64,000 nucleotides of DNA from Mesohalobacter salilacus (GTDB lineage Bacteria; Bacteroidota; Bacteroidia; Flavobacteriales; Flavobacteriaceae), in the NCBI GenBank assembly GCA_003931895.1, contig RRZV01000067.1:1-64000 (forward strand), in the 5' to 3' direction. The position numbers and the translations under genes are program-made. This document shows, piece after piece, positions 55,105 through 63,255 of this stretch. Below the pieces are notes generated by a model. That model was not told the origin of the DNA, did no database searches, and saw nothing but the letters and a program-made list of their open reading frames with translations. Position 1 is the first letter of the stretch, and each line of letters starts with the position of its first letter.

Positions 55105-55920
55105 TTAGTGTTTTAGTGGGCTTATTTTATTTTCAGCTGTCAATGGATTTTTTCGGTTGTCATAATAATTTTTCCATCCATTATAATTCTTTGTATCGTA
55201 TAAGTCAATTACCAGTTTTACTTGGTCTTTGATAAAGTTATAATACCTGATTTCACCCCTTTCAAAAACACGTTGTATTGTCCAGCAGAAGTAATCTGCT
55301 AAATTTAATAATGGGTCTTTTGTTGGATAACTTACATTAAAAACTACTTTAGTTTTAGAATTCTTATTTTCGTTTATTTTAGAAAATCTTTGTTTAGCTT
55401 TGAGAAATGCCAATTCCAAATTATGGTTTTTCGTGCTTTTCCCACGCTCTGAAATATGCATAACAAGCTTGTCGTGTTTTGAGAGTTTGTTCTTAAGTAA
55501 ATGGGAAAGTAAGTCTGCATAAAAATACTCTTCCTTTCCTTTATGCTTTGTTTCATAACGTTCAATATCTTTTCTACCGACTACAGCTTCGAAACTACAA
55601 TTTATTGTTTTCATTAAGTCAAACATTTCCTTTCTAACCTCCGGTAAATCGTCTGTTGCGTGCAAATAATACCCTGTTTTATTAATTTTCTTTAAAACAC
55701 TTGGGACGTGATAAAATTCATCCTTAACAATTTTATTTTGGAGCTCATTTATTTTATCCCTTACTTCATCCAATGGGTCTTTAATTTTTATCATTCCAAG
55801 AATAAATGCTTTTGATACACCATTTTCGCCAATAATGTTTTTCTTTCCTTTTCCATAAAAGGTAGTATCACCAGCCTCATCCAAAAATCGATGAAAATCC
55901 ATTAATTTATTCTTTGCCAT
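55105..55920 (-). CDS. DUF3800-family protein
   Basis: A 271-residue protein with DUF3800 landmarks: the acidic start FLDEAGDTTF, the basic/acidic middle (KLVMHISERGKSTKNH), and the C-terminal LNLADYFCW block with Asp, as in the family's putative RNase H-like nuclease fold. DUF3800 genes are scattered in accessory and defence-rich regions; activity is not established. An alternative start is the ATG at 55902. It lies in a small island with a HTH remnant and the HepT/MntA pair on the same strand, so it is probably horizontally acquired. Confidence 0.85.
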   Translation of the reverse strand: MAKNKLMDFHRFLDEAGDTTFYGKGKKNIIGENGVSKAFILGMIKIKDPLDEVRDKINELQNKIVKDEFYHVPSVLKKINKTGYYLHATDDLPEVRKEMFDLMKTINCSFEAVVGRKDIERYETKHKGKEEYFYADLLSHLLKNKLSKHDKLVMHISERGKSTKNHNLELAFLKAKQRFSKINENKNSKTKVVFNVSYPTKDPLLNLADYFCWTIQRVFERGEIRYYNFIKDQVKLVIDLYDTKNYNGWKNYYDNRKNPLTAENKISPLKH

Positions 55921-55927
55921 TTTTTGT

Positions 55928-56023
55928 TTATTTGACTACTTCTTTTTTTGCGATTTTATTGTCTGTTTCAATTTTGTTTAATAAGGAAGTGTCAATTTCT
56001 AATTTTGCAGAAATTCTTTGAAA
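55928..56023 (-). pseudogene. Remnant of an Xre-like HTH gene
   Basis: A 31-codon open stretch with no start codon. It reads FQRISAKLEIDTSLLNKIET and then DNKIAKKEVVK before the stop. This fits the second and third helices of an Xre-type helix-turn-helix (pattern A.L.ID...L.KIE). The N-terminal helix and the rest of the protein are missing; the stretch sits right after two stop codons ending HepT and 7 bp before the DUF3800 start. It looks like what is left after a deletion. Because it is short, chance resemblance is possible. Confidence 0.45.
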
Positions 56024-56026
56024 TTA

Positions 56027-56359
56027 TTATTCAGTTAGCTCTTTAATTTCCTCTTTTAATTTATTCAAATGCCGTTTCAAAATGACCCAAACAATTGAAT
56101 TATCAATGCTATCATAGGCGTGAATTAATCTATTTCTAAATCCAATAATTTAATGAGCGTTTTTGATTTCAATAGCTGGTTCTATTTTTTTGAATTGATT
56201 CAAAGCTTCACCAATAATAGCTATTTGCCTTTCAACAGCGCTTTGAGTTTTTAAATCATCTTGATATACATTAAAATCAGAAATATCAACTGTAAATTCT
56301 TCTATCAAATTGATAGCCCTTAAAATATCAGATAGATATTTTTTGCTTTTGTCCATCAT
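56027..56359 (-). pseudogene. HepT-type toxin gene interrupted by an in-frame stop
   Basis: The frame encodes a DUF86/HepT-like ribonuclease toxin of ~110 codons. The first 69 residues (KKYLSDILRAINLIEEF, then AIIGEALNQFKKIEPAIEIKNAH) are intact, then a single TAA (complement of 56150-56152) interrupts. The same frame continues as IIGFRNRLIHAYDSIDNS to a natural stop at 56027; it holds the catalytic RX4HXY motif (RNRLIHAY), so the truncated product lacks the active site. A Lys codon (AAA) to TAA change would explain it. The start overlaps the MntA gene by 32 bp. Confidence 0.85.
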
Positions 56360-56663
56360 AGATTAGAATTTTAGTTGAATCAATACTTTTTTTAAGGATA
56401 GGGTTTTTAATAGAAGTATTTGTTAACAAATCAACTTTTCTTTGAAAAAATTGTTCAAATTTATCCCATATGTTTATTAGGCTTTCGCCGCGCTCTATGG
56501 GATCGTCTTTATCAATTTCTATCAATAAGTCTATATCGCTTGAATCCTCATTAAACTTATCTGTAATAGAAGAGCCAAAAGCATATAAGCTTTTCACATT
56601 ATGCGCTTTACATAATGACAAAAAATCAGCAGTTTTGTGTTTTATAGACTCTTTTAAGTTCAT
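56328..56663 (-). CDS. MntA-type minimal nucleotidyltransferase antitoxin
   Basis: An 111-residue nucleotidyltransferase of the MNT family. The active-site motif is FGSSITDKFNEDSSDIDLLI: GS followed by DxD (with 11 residues between, one more than the common spacing), and a third Asp in RKVDLLT. MntA antitoxins add AMP to the tyrosine of the HepT RX4HXY motif and so neutralise it. A longer frame exists from a TTG at 56705, but the ATG at 56663 gives a normal start. Its toxin partner downstream is broken. Confidence 0.88.
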   Translation of the reverse strand: MNLKESIKHKTADFLSLCKAHNVKSLYAFGSSITDKFNEDSSDIDLLIEIDKDDPIERGESLINIWDKFEQFFQRKVDLLTNTSIKNPILKKSIDSTKILIYDGQKQKISI

Positions 56664-56724
56664 ACGGCTAATATAATATTTTTTCAGCTTGCTCAAGACT
56701 AACAAAAGATATTAATACTTTAAA

Positions 56725-57930
56725 TCAACCTAACTCCATTACCGTCACTTCTGGCCAAATCCCTACACGGCCAGGGTAAGCCAAATAGCCAAAGCCTCGA
56801 TTGACATTGATGAATCGTTTTTGGTGCTTATAAATTCCTGCCCATTGTTTATAGCGATATTGCACAGGACTCCACTTGAACCATCCAGGAATTTCAATGC
56901 CAAATTGCATCCCGTGCGTGTGACCACTTAAAGTAAGCTGAAAGTTCTTAGGGTGATGTTTTAAATTTTCATCCCAATACGACGGGTCGTGACTCAACAG
57001 TATTTTAAAATCTTGAGGCTTTAAATGTTCTGAAGCTTTATCAATATCACCGTGTTTTACAAAACCCCCTTTTCCCCAGTTTTCAACACCTACTAAATGT
57101 AATTTTTCACCAGATTTTTCAATACTCACATTCTCATTTCTCAGCATTTTCCAACCCATTTTTTTATGAATACTTAGTAATTGATTGAAATTTTTGGTTT
57201 TATCAGCTTCGGTCTCCCAATCGTGATAATCGCCGTAATCGTGATTGCCTAAAACGGAGTAAATCCCAATTTTAGCTTTAAGTTGATTAAACACTTCAAA
57301 CCAATTATTCATTTCATCAGCAAGGTTGTTGACCAAATCTCCAGTAAAGCAAATAATGTCAGCGTTTTGAGCATTAATCAAGTCGATGCCGTATTGCACT
57401 TTGTCTTTATTGTCTAAACTTCCAGAATGTATATCGCTAATTTGCAACACTTTAAGTCCTTTAAAAGCTTGGGGTAAATCTTCAAACTCTAATTTGTATT
57501 TTAAAACTTTATAGTTGTATTTCCCCTGATACATCCCATATAAAAGCGATAAAAAAGGAATTGCACTAATGCCAAGCGCCAACTGACTCACAAATTTTCG
57601 CCGTGAAGGAAACGACTTTTTTGAAGACGGAAAGATTAAACGAAAAACATAGCGCAATATTCTCGTAATGTCTTCAGCAAACATAAAAATTAGAAGTCCA
57701 ATTTTTAGAGCCATCATACTTAAAAACAAACCAATAAAGAGGCCTCTGGGTTGTCCAAATGTGCCGCCTTGCACCTCCATATAAAAACCACCAATCATCA
57801 AACCATAAACCAAAAGGCTCAAGACAATGTAGATAATTGTCACTTTCAATTTAGGGAATAGTCGTCTAAATGCTTGAAGCGCGTAGATTTCAATTCCCAA
57901 TAAAATGCCAATGCTAATGATCCAGCGCAT
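56725..57930 (-). CDS. Membrane-bound metallophosphoesterase (YkuE-like)
   Basis: A 401-residue protein with N-terminal transmembrane helices (roughly 3-20, 30-50, 65-95 and 115-130) and a C-terminal calcineurin-like phosphoesterase domain (~150-400). The metal motifs are DIHSGSLDNKD, TGDLVNN, GNHDYGD, and SGHTHGMQFG, all intact. YkuE-type enzymes are extracytoplasmic or membrane-associated and may act on lipid-linked phosphates. Substrate is unknown. It starts 3 bp after gcvP and is probably co-transcribed. Confidence 0.9.
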   Translation of the reverse strand: MRWIISIGILLGIEIYALQAFRRLFPKLKVTIIYIVLSLLVYGLMIGGFYMEVQGGTFGQPRGLFIGLFLSMMALKIGLLIFMFAEDITRILRYVFRLIFPSSKKSFPSRRKFVSQLALGISAIPFLSLLYGMYQGKYNYKVLKYKLEFEDLPQAFKGLKVLQISDIHSGSLDNKDKVQYGIDLINAQNADIICFTGDLVNNLADEMNNWFEVFNQLKAKIGIYSVLGNHDYGDYHDWETEADKTKNFNQLLSIHKKMGWKMLRNENVSIEKSGEKLHLVGVENWGKGGFVKHGDIDKASEHLKPQDFKILLSHDPSYWDENLKHHPKNFQLTLSGHTHGMQFGIEIPGWFKWSPVQYRYKQWAGIYKHQKRFINVNRGFGYLAYPGRVGIWPEVTVMELG

Positions 57931-57933
57931 AAG

Positions 57934-60792
57934 TTATGAAGCTTCTTCCATATAGTCTTCGATGGGATTGCAAGAGCAGATTAAATTTCTATCGCCATAA
58001 CCTTCGTCAACTCTTCTAATAGACGGCCAAAACTTATTATCAGCTACATAATCTAATGGAAATGCAGCTTGTTGTCTGGTGTAATTGAATTGCCACTCAT
58101 CTGCAGTCAACATGGCTTGAGTATGTGGTGCATTGGTTAACAAATTGCCATCATCTTCAGGTTTACATTTTGAAATTTCTTGTCTTATATTAATCATCGC
58201 ATCACAAAAACGATCGAGTTCTATTTTGCTTTCACTTTCTGTAGGTTCTATCATCATGGTTCCAGCGACTGGAAATGATACCGTGGGTGAATGAAAACCG
58301 TAATCAATTAATCGTTTGGCGATATCTTTAACCTCAATACCATTTTTCTTAAACGGTCGGCAGTCTATAATCATTTCGTGAGCGGCTCTTCCGCACTCGC
58401 CGGCATACAAGGTTGGGTAGTGATCTTTAAGCCTTTCTTTGATATAATTGGCATTTAAAATAGCAGTTTCTGTAGATCGTCTTAAACCCTCTTCACCAAG
58501 CATTCTGATATAGGCATAAGAAATGATACAAACGAGCGCAGAACCCCAAGGCGCGGCAGAAATTGCTGAAATAGACTTATCACCACCAGTTTCTATTAAA
58601 GGATTGCTGGGCAAAAATGGAACCAATTGTTTAGCCACACAAATTGGCCCAACGCCTGGACCACCACCACCGTGTGGGATGGCAAAAGTTTTGTGTAAAT
58701 TCAAATGACAAACATCAGCGCCAATAGCACCTGGACTGGTTAAACCAACTTGAGCATTCATATTAGCACCATCCATATAAACTTGTCCACCGTGTTGATG
58801 AATACAATCTGTAATTTCTTTTATACTGGACTCAAAAACACCGTGAGTAGATGGATAAGTCACCATCAAAGCGGCTAAATCTTTACTGTATTTTTCAGCT
58901 TTTGCTTTTAAGTCCTCAACATCAATATTGCCTTTTTCGGTTGATTTTACCACCACAACTTTCATTCCGGCCATCACTGCACTTGCAGGATTAGTGCCGT
59001 GTGCTGAAGATGGCACCAAGCAAATATGGCGGTGGCTTTCACCTCTTGATTGATGATAAGCACGTATCACCATTAGACCAGCATATTCGCCTTGAGCACC
59101 AGAATTAGGCTGTAATGAAGTTGCTGAAAAACCTGTAATTTCAGTTAAATATTGTTCTAATTGTTTAAGCATTTCATGATAACCTTGAGCTTGCTCCACA
59201 GGAACATAAGGATGTAAATTTCCCCATTTCGGATTGCTCAACGGCAGCATTTCAGCGGCCGCGTTTAATTTCATCGTGCACGAGCCAAGAGAAATCATAG
59301 AATGGTTAAGTGATAAATCTTTACGCTCTAAAGATTTGATGTAGCGCATTAATTCCGTTTCTGAATGGTAAGAATTGAAAACCGAGCTTTGAAGAAAATC
59401 TGTAGTTCGGTTTAGATGGTGTTTTGTAATGATGTCAAAATTTTCTAATTGTTGTATGACAACATCATTTGCTGATTTGTATGCTTTAAAAACCTTCAAA
59501 ATCGCATTTAAATCTTCAACAGAAGTGGTTTCGTTAATGGAAACGCAAACCGATTCTGCATCGGGATAGTAAAAATTAATTTGATGTTTTTCCGCTATCG
59601 TTTTAATTTTCTCAGCATCTGCCTTTAGTAAAAGCGTATCAAAATAGGTGTCATTGGCTTGAAAAATGCCAAGACGCTCAATAGCATCAGCAAGATTTGC
59701 AGTTTTTTGATGAATTTGCTCCGCAATAAATTTTAAACCTTTTGGGCCGTGATAAACGGCATACATTCCTGCCATAACCGCTAAAAGCACTTGAGCGGTG
59801 CAAATATTAGAAGTGGCGCGGTCACGCTTAATGTGTTGCTCGCGAGTTTGTAATGCCATTCTCAAGCCCCGATTACCATCCATATCTTTGGTCACACCGA
59901 TAATACGACCTGGGATTTGTCTTTTATAGTCTTCTTTGGTGGCATAGTAAGCCGCGTGTGGTCCGCCATAGCCCAAAGGAATACCAAATCTCTGGGTTGT
60001 GCCGACGACAACATCAACACCCCAACTGCCCGGGGCTTCAAGTAAGACCAAACTCATCAAGTCTGCTGCTACTACGGTTTTAATTTCGAGCGAATGTGCT
60101 TTTTCAACAAAGCTTTTTAAATTATGAATTTGACCGGTTTTACCTGGATATTGTAAAAATGCGCCAAAGTAATCTTCAGCAAAATCAAAATCTTCGTGAC
60201 GACCGACTACAAGCTCTATATTTTGTGGCTCAGCTCGGGTTTCTAATAGCGCTAAAGTTTGTGGAAAAATATCTTCAGACACAAAGAATTTTTGAGCTTT
60301 CTGTTTCTTTTTAGTTCTTGACCTTACGGCAAATAACATACTCATCGCTTCTGCAGCTGCTGTGGCTTCATCGAGTAGAGATGCATTGGCTAATTCCATT
60401 CCTGTTAAGTCGCTGACGACAGTTTGAAAATTCAATAAAGCTTCTAATCGACCTTGAGCAATTTCGGCTTGATAAGGCGTGTAAGCGGTATACCAGCCTG
60501 GGTTTTCAAGAATATTTCTTTGGATGACTGCTGGCAAAATAGCTTCGTGATAACCTAATCCGATATAGGTTTTAAAACTTTGATTTTTTTCAGCTAAAGC
60601 ATTGATATGTTGACTAAATTGGTATTCACTCAAAGCTTCTGGTAAATCAAGGGGTTGTTTTAACCTGATGTTGTCAGGTAGGGTTTCAAAAATCAATTCT
60701 TCAATTGAAGAAACCCCTATGGTTTTGAGCATATCGTTGAAGTTATCTCCACGAGGTCCGATATGTCTATTGGCAAATACCGAAGTGTTCAT
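57934..60792 (-). CDS. gcvP: Glycine dehydrogenase (decarboxylating), P-protein
   Basis: A 952-residue PLP enzyme of the glycine cleavage system. It is the single-chain form: both halves are fused, and the C-terminal half has the PLP lysine in LNLHKTFAIPHGGGGPG. From the ATG at 60792 the start MNTSVFANRHIGPRGDNF is the family N-terminus. A reading from 60816 adds eight residues, but the TACTTTTG box at 60814-60821 covers that position. No glycine riboswitch is present upstream. gcvT and gcvH are elsewhere. Confidence 0.97.
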   Translation of the reverse strand: MNTSVFANRHIGPRGDNFNDMLKTIGVSSIEELIFETLPDNIRLKQPLDLPEALSEYQFSQHINALAEKNQSFKTYIGLGYHEAILPAVIQRNILENPGWYTAYTPYQAEIAQGRLEALLNFQTVVSDLTGMELANASLLDEATAAAEAMSMLFAVRSRTKKKQKAQKFFVSEDIFPQTLALLETRAEPQNIELVVGRHEDFDFAEDYFGAFLQYPGKTGQIHNLKSFVEKAHSLEIKTVVAADLMSLVLLEAPGSWGVDVVVGTTQRFGIPLGYGGPHAAYYATKEDYKRQIPGRIIGVTKDMDGNRGLRMALQTREQHIKRDRATSNICTAQVLLAVMAGMYAVYHGPKGLKFIAEQIHQKTANLADAIERLGIFQANDTYFDTLLLKADAEKIKTIAEKHQINFYYPDAESVCVSINETTSVEDLNAILKVFKAYKSANDVVIQQLENFDIITKHHLNRTTDFLQSSVFNSYHSETELMRYIKSLERKDLSLNHSMISLGSCTMKLNAAAEMLPLSNPKWGNLHPYVPVEQAQGYHEMLKQLEQYLTEITGFSATSLQPNSGAQGEYAGLMVIRAYHQSRGESHRHICLVPSSAHGTNPASAVMAGMKVVVVKSTEKGNIDVEDLKAKAEKYSKDLAALMVTYPSTHGVFESSIKEITDCIHQHGGQVYMDGANMNAQVGLTSPGAIGADVCHLNLHKTFAIPHGGGGPGVGPICVAKQLVPFLPSNPLIETGGDKSISAISAAPWGSALVCIISYAYIRMLGEEGLRRSTETAILNANYIKERLKDHYPTLYAGECGRAAHEMIIDCRPFKKNGIEVKDIAKRLIDYGFHSPTVSFPVAGTMMIEPTESESKIELDRFCDAMINIRQEISKCKPEDDGNLLTNAPHTQAMLTADEWQFNYTRQQAAFPLDYVADNKFWPSIRRVDEGYGDRNLICSCNPIEDYMEEAS

Positions 60793-60813
60793 ACGTATCA
60801 AATTAGGTTTTTG

Positions 60814-60821
60814 CAAAAGTA
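60814..60821 (-). promoter_or_regulatory. Candidate -7 box TACTTTTG for gcvP
   Basis: It matches TAnnTTTG on the minus strand, 21 bp upstream of the ATG at 60792, and overlaps the alternative start at 60816. Confidence 0.5.
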
Positions 60822-60905
60822 AGATATTTCACACAAAACACTTGTTAAATACTAACGCGCATTCGTTAAGATTTAAACTTGATATCAACACTGGATGAAT
60901 TAATG

Positions 60906-60913
60906 TATTTTTG
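60906..60913 (+). promoter_or_regulatory. Candidate -7 box TATTTTTG abutting the UbiA-like gene
   Basis: It matches TAnnTTTG and ends 4 bp before the ATG at 60918, so transcription would start about at the start codon. Confidence 0.4.
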
Positions 60914-60917
60914 AGTT

Positions 60918-61733
60918 ATGATTTTTTTAAAAGCTTTGTTTCGGTTTTATATCAATTCGAGTATTCACGTCGCTTTGGCTGTTGTAGCTTTATTGGTTTT
61001 CACTCATCAACAGTTTGAAATTTCTTTAGATTATGCCTTGATAAGTTTTGTGTTTTTTGGCTCAGTAACGGGCTACAATTTTGTGAAATATGCTCCTGTC
61101 GCAAAATTACATCATAGAAGCTTGACAAATCAATTACGGCAAATTCAAATCTTTTCGTTTTGTTGCTTTTTAGGTTTAGGTATTTCAGCTTTTTTTTTAG
61201 ACATTAAAGTACTATTAGTTTGTGGAGTTTTAGGGCTTTTGACTTTACTGTATGCTATTCCTATTTATAATAAAAACTTGAGAGAAACTTCTGTTTTAAA
61301 GGTGTTTATCATAGCATTAATTTGGGCAACAGTGAGTTTTCTCTTGCCATTTTTAAAAGAGAATCTTTCTCATTTTTACCAAAGCAATTTTTGGTGGCTC
61401 AATTATGTTGAACGTTTTATCTGGATATTATTATTGATGATTCCGTTTGAAATTAGAGATTTGCGTTTTGATGAAACTTATCTCAAAACTTTAGTCAGTA
61501 TTATTGGAGTCACTAAAATCAAAATACTTTCAATTTTAGTTTTGACTGCTTTAGCAACGCATAAATTTTTAGATAATAATTATCAGAATATTTTGATTTA
61601 TATTATTATTTATAGCTCGTTTGCAGGTTTTATCTTGAGTTCAAAAAAAATTCAAAAACCTTATTTTGCTTCATTTTGGGTAGAAGCTTTGCCGATTTTT
61701 TGGCTATTTATGTGGTATTTACTTAGCCTTTGA
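60918..61733 (+). CDS. UbiA-like membrane protein
   Basis: A 271-residue protein with eight or nine hydrophobic helices. The second aspartate motif of UbiA prenyltransferases is recognisable in EIRDLRFDE (about residue 178), but the first (NDxxDxxxD) is only represented by GYNFVKYAPV, lacking the acidic residues. It may be a divergent or inactive prenyltransferase-like protein. It is divergent from gcvP and overlaps the end of convergent hemD by 15 bp. Confidence 0.7.
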   Translation: MIFLKALFRFYINSSIHVALAVVALLVFTHQQFEISLDYALISFVFFGSVTGYNFVKYAPVAKLHHRSLTNQLRQIQIFSFCCFLGLGISAFFLDIKVLLVCGVLGLLTLLYAIPIYNKNLRETSVLKVFIIALIWATVSFLLPFLKENLSHFYQSNFWWLNYVERFIWILLLMIPFEIRDLRFDETYLKTLVSIIGVTKIKILSILVLTALATHKFLDNNYQNILIYIIIYSSFAGFILSSKKIQKPYFASFWVEALPIFWLFMWYLLSL

Positions 61734-62477
61734 TTTTTTGTTTTGTTCCTTGACATAGTTTTCTAAAGCCATCGTCATAGACGGTGTTTTAGGCGTTGGC
61801 GCCTTAATTTCTATTTTTAAACCTTGCTCTTTGGCTGCTTTTAAAGTAGAATTTCCAAACACAGCGATTTTGGTGTCTTTTTGTTCGTAGTCTGGAAAGT
61901 TTTCGTAAAGTGATTTGATACCACTTGGGCTAAAAAACACAAGAATATCATAAAACACATCTTTTAAGTGTGACAAATCACTCACCACGGTTTTATAAAA
62001 AATACCGCGTTTCCAGTCCACACCAATTTTATCGAGTTGCTGAGGGATAACAGGTTTTAAAACATCAGACGATGGTAGCAAAAATTTTTCATCGGAATGT
62101 TTTTTGATGTTGACAATGAGGTCTTGAAAGGTACGTTTACCGACATAAATTTTACGTTTTCTGTAAACCACATATTTTTGAAGGTAGTAAGCCACGGCTT
62201 CACTTTGGCAAAAATATTTTAAAGTGTTCGGTATTTTGTAGCGCATTTCTTCAGCGATTCTGAAAAAATGATCTACAGCATTTCTGCTCGTCAATATGAT
62301 AGCGGTAAAATTTGATAAATCTATTTTTTGTTGCCTGACATCTCTACAATCTACTCCATCAACGTGAATAAATGGAATAAAATCTATTTTTACATTAAGC
62401 TTGTTTTCAAGCTCAGAGTAAGGGGAGTTTTCAATTTTGGGTTCGGGTTGTGAAATAAGAATCGTTTTCACTTTCAT
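61719..62477 (-). CDS. hemD: Uroporphyrinogen-III synthase
   Basis: A 252-residue two-domain alpha/beta enzyme that closes and inverts hydroxymethylbilane in heme synthesis. HemD sequences vary widely; here the pattern FTAIILTSRNAVDHFF, later FLLPSSDVLKPVIP, and YDILVFFSPSGIKSLYENFP with FGNSTLKAAKEQGL is the typical HemD set. The DUF4271 gene is 21 bp upstream on the same strand; this pairing is common in Flavobacteria. Confidence 0.9.
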   Translation of the reverse strand: MKVKTILISQPEPKIENSPYSELENKLNVKIDFIPFIHVDGVDCRDVRQQKIDLSNFTAIILTSRNAVDHFFRIAEEMRYKIPNTLKYFCQSEAVAYYLQKYVVYRKRKIYVGKRTFQDLIVNIKKHSDEKFLLPSSDVLKPVIPQQLDKIGVDWKRGIFYKTVVSDLSHLKDVFYDILVFFSPSGIKSLYENFPDYEQKDTKIAVFGNSTLKAAKEQGLKIEIKAPTPKTPSMTMALENYVKEQNKKSKAK

Positions 62478-62498
62478 AGAGTACTTATTTTCAGATTT

Positions 62499-63155
62499 TT
62501 AGTCAACAGCAAAGATTTTATACAAAAAGAAATACGGTGCTATTTCGAGGGTGCAAAGGTATAAAATAAAATAAAACCAATGTTTAATTAACATACTTAG
62601 GTTTTTATAAGTAAAAAACAATAGGTTTATAATAAAGAAAAGCCCTATTAAGACTAGGCCTATGATAAAAAAATTGACTGAAATAAATGGCGAATAAACC
62701 TCAAAAATCAGAAAAGGAAGTCCTAAAAAAAATGCATATGACCAAATTATCTGCTTATAGAACAAATAATAATTTAAAAAAGAACTATTGCAAAGTGAAA
62801 AATTTATAGCTTTTTCAAAATAATATTTAAGGACTGAAAACAGGGTTAAAATCAAAAAAATGATCAAAACATTTAAATAGGAATTAAAATTTAAACTTAT
62901 ATCTAAATTTTCTTTTTGAACAAATATGTAAGCAAATTGTGCTAAAACAAAATGAGATAGTGTAAATATTAAAACTTCAAAGTTTGTGATAAATTTTGAT
63001 TCTTTTAATTTTTCAGAAAAATAAGTCTCCGAAAAACCAAGCCTGGCAAATTGAATATATTTATTACGGTAAAGTTGTTTGACGAGCACCAAGCCAATGA
63101 GAAATACAATAATACTCAAGGCAAACCAATCATAAGAAATAGTATCTCTAAACAT
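62499..63155 (-). CDS. DUF4271-family membrane protein
   Basis: A 218-residue membrane protein with about six helices (roughly 10-26, 58-78, 85-105, 125-145, 155-180, 190-210). The N-terminal DWFALSIIVFLIGLVLVKQLYRNKY region cut after the first helix, and its position beside hemD, match DUF4271, a Bacteroidetes family of unknown function. It is co-transcribed with hemD from a promoter at 63175-63203. Confidence 0.85.
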   Translation of the reverse strand: MFRDTISYDWFALSIIVFLIGLVLVKQLYRNKYIQFARLGFSETYFSEKLKESKFITNFEVLIFTLSHFVLAQFAYIFVQKENLDISLNFNSYLNVLIIFLILTLFSVLKYYFEKAINFSLCNSSFLNYYLFYKQIIWSYAFFLGLPFLIFEVYSPFISVNFFIIGLVLIGLFFIINLLFFTYKNLSMLIKHWFYFILYLCTLEIAPYFFLYKIFAVD

Positions 63156-63174
63156 AATGCATTGTAAGACTTTA

Positions 63175-63203
63175 CAAAATTACGCCAAATCTCATGCAAC
63201 AAA
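63175..63203 (-). promoter_or_regulatory. Promoter of DUF4271-hemD (TTTG-N17-TAATTTTG)
   Basis: Read on the minus strand, TTTG (63203-63200) and TAATTTTG (63182-63175) are 17 bp apart; the start codon at 63155 is 19 bp on. Confidence 0.6.
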
Positions 63204-63227
63204 GAAATTCTATATAGAATATTGTTT

Positions 63228-63235
63228 TATTTTTG
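63228..63235 (+). promoter_or_regulatory. Candidate -7 box TATTTTTG for the mannose synthase gene
   Basis: It matches TAnnTTTG, 20 bp upstream of the ATG at 63256. Confidence 0.45.
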
Positions 63236-63255
63236 TTTTTTAATGTGCTTTTACC

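Noticed and set aside
60793-60917. Glycine riboswitch upstream of gcvP
   Set aside because: The divergent gap is only ~125 bp, carries promoter boxes for both genes and lacks any recognisable glycine aptamer core.
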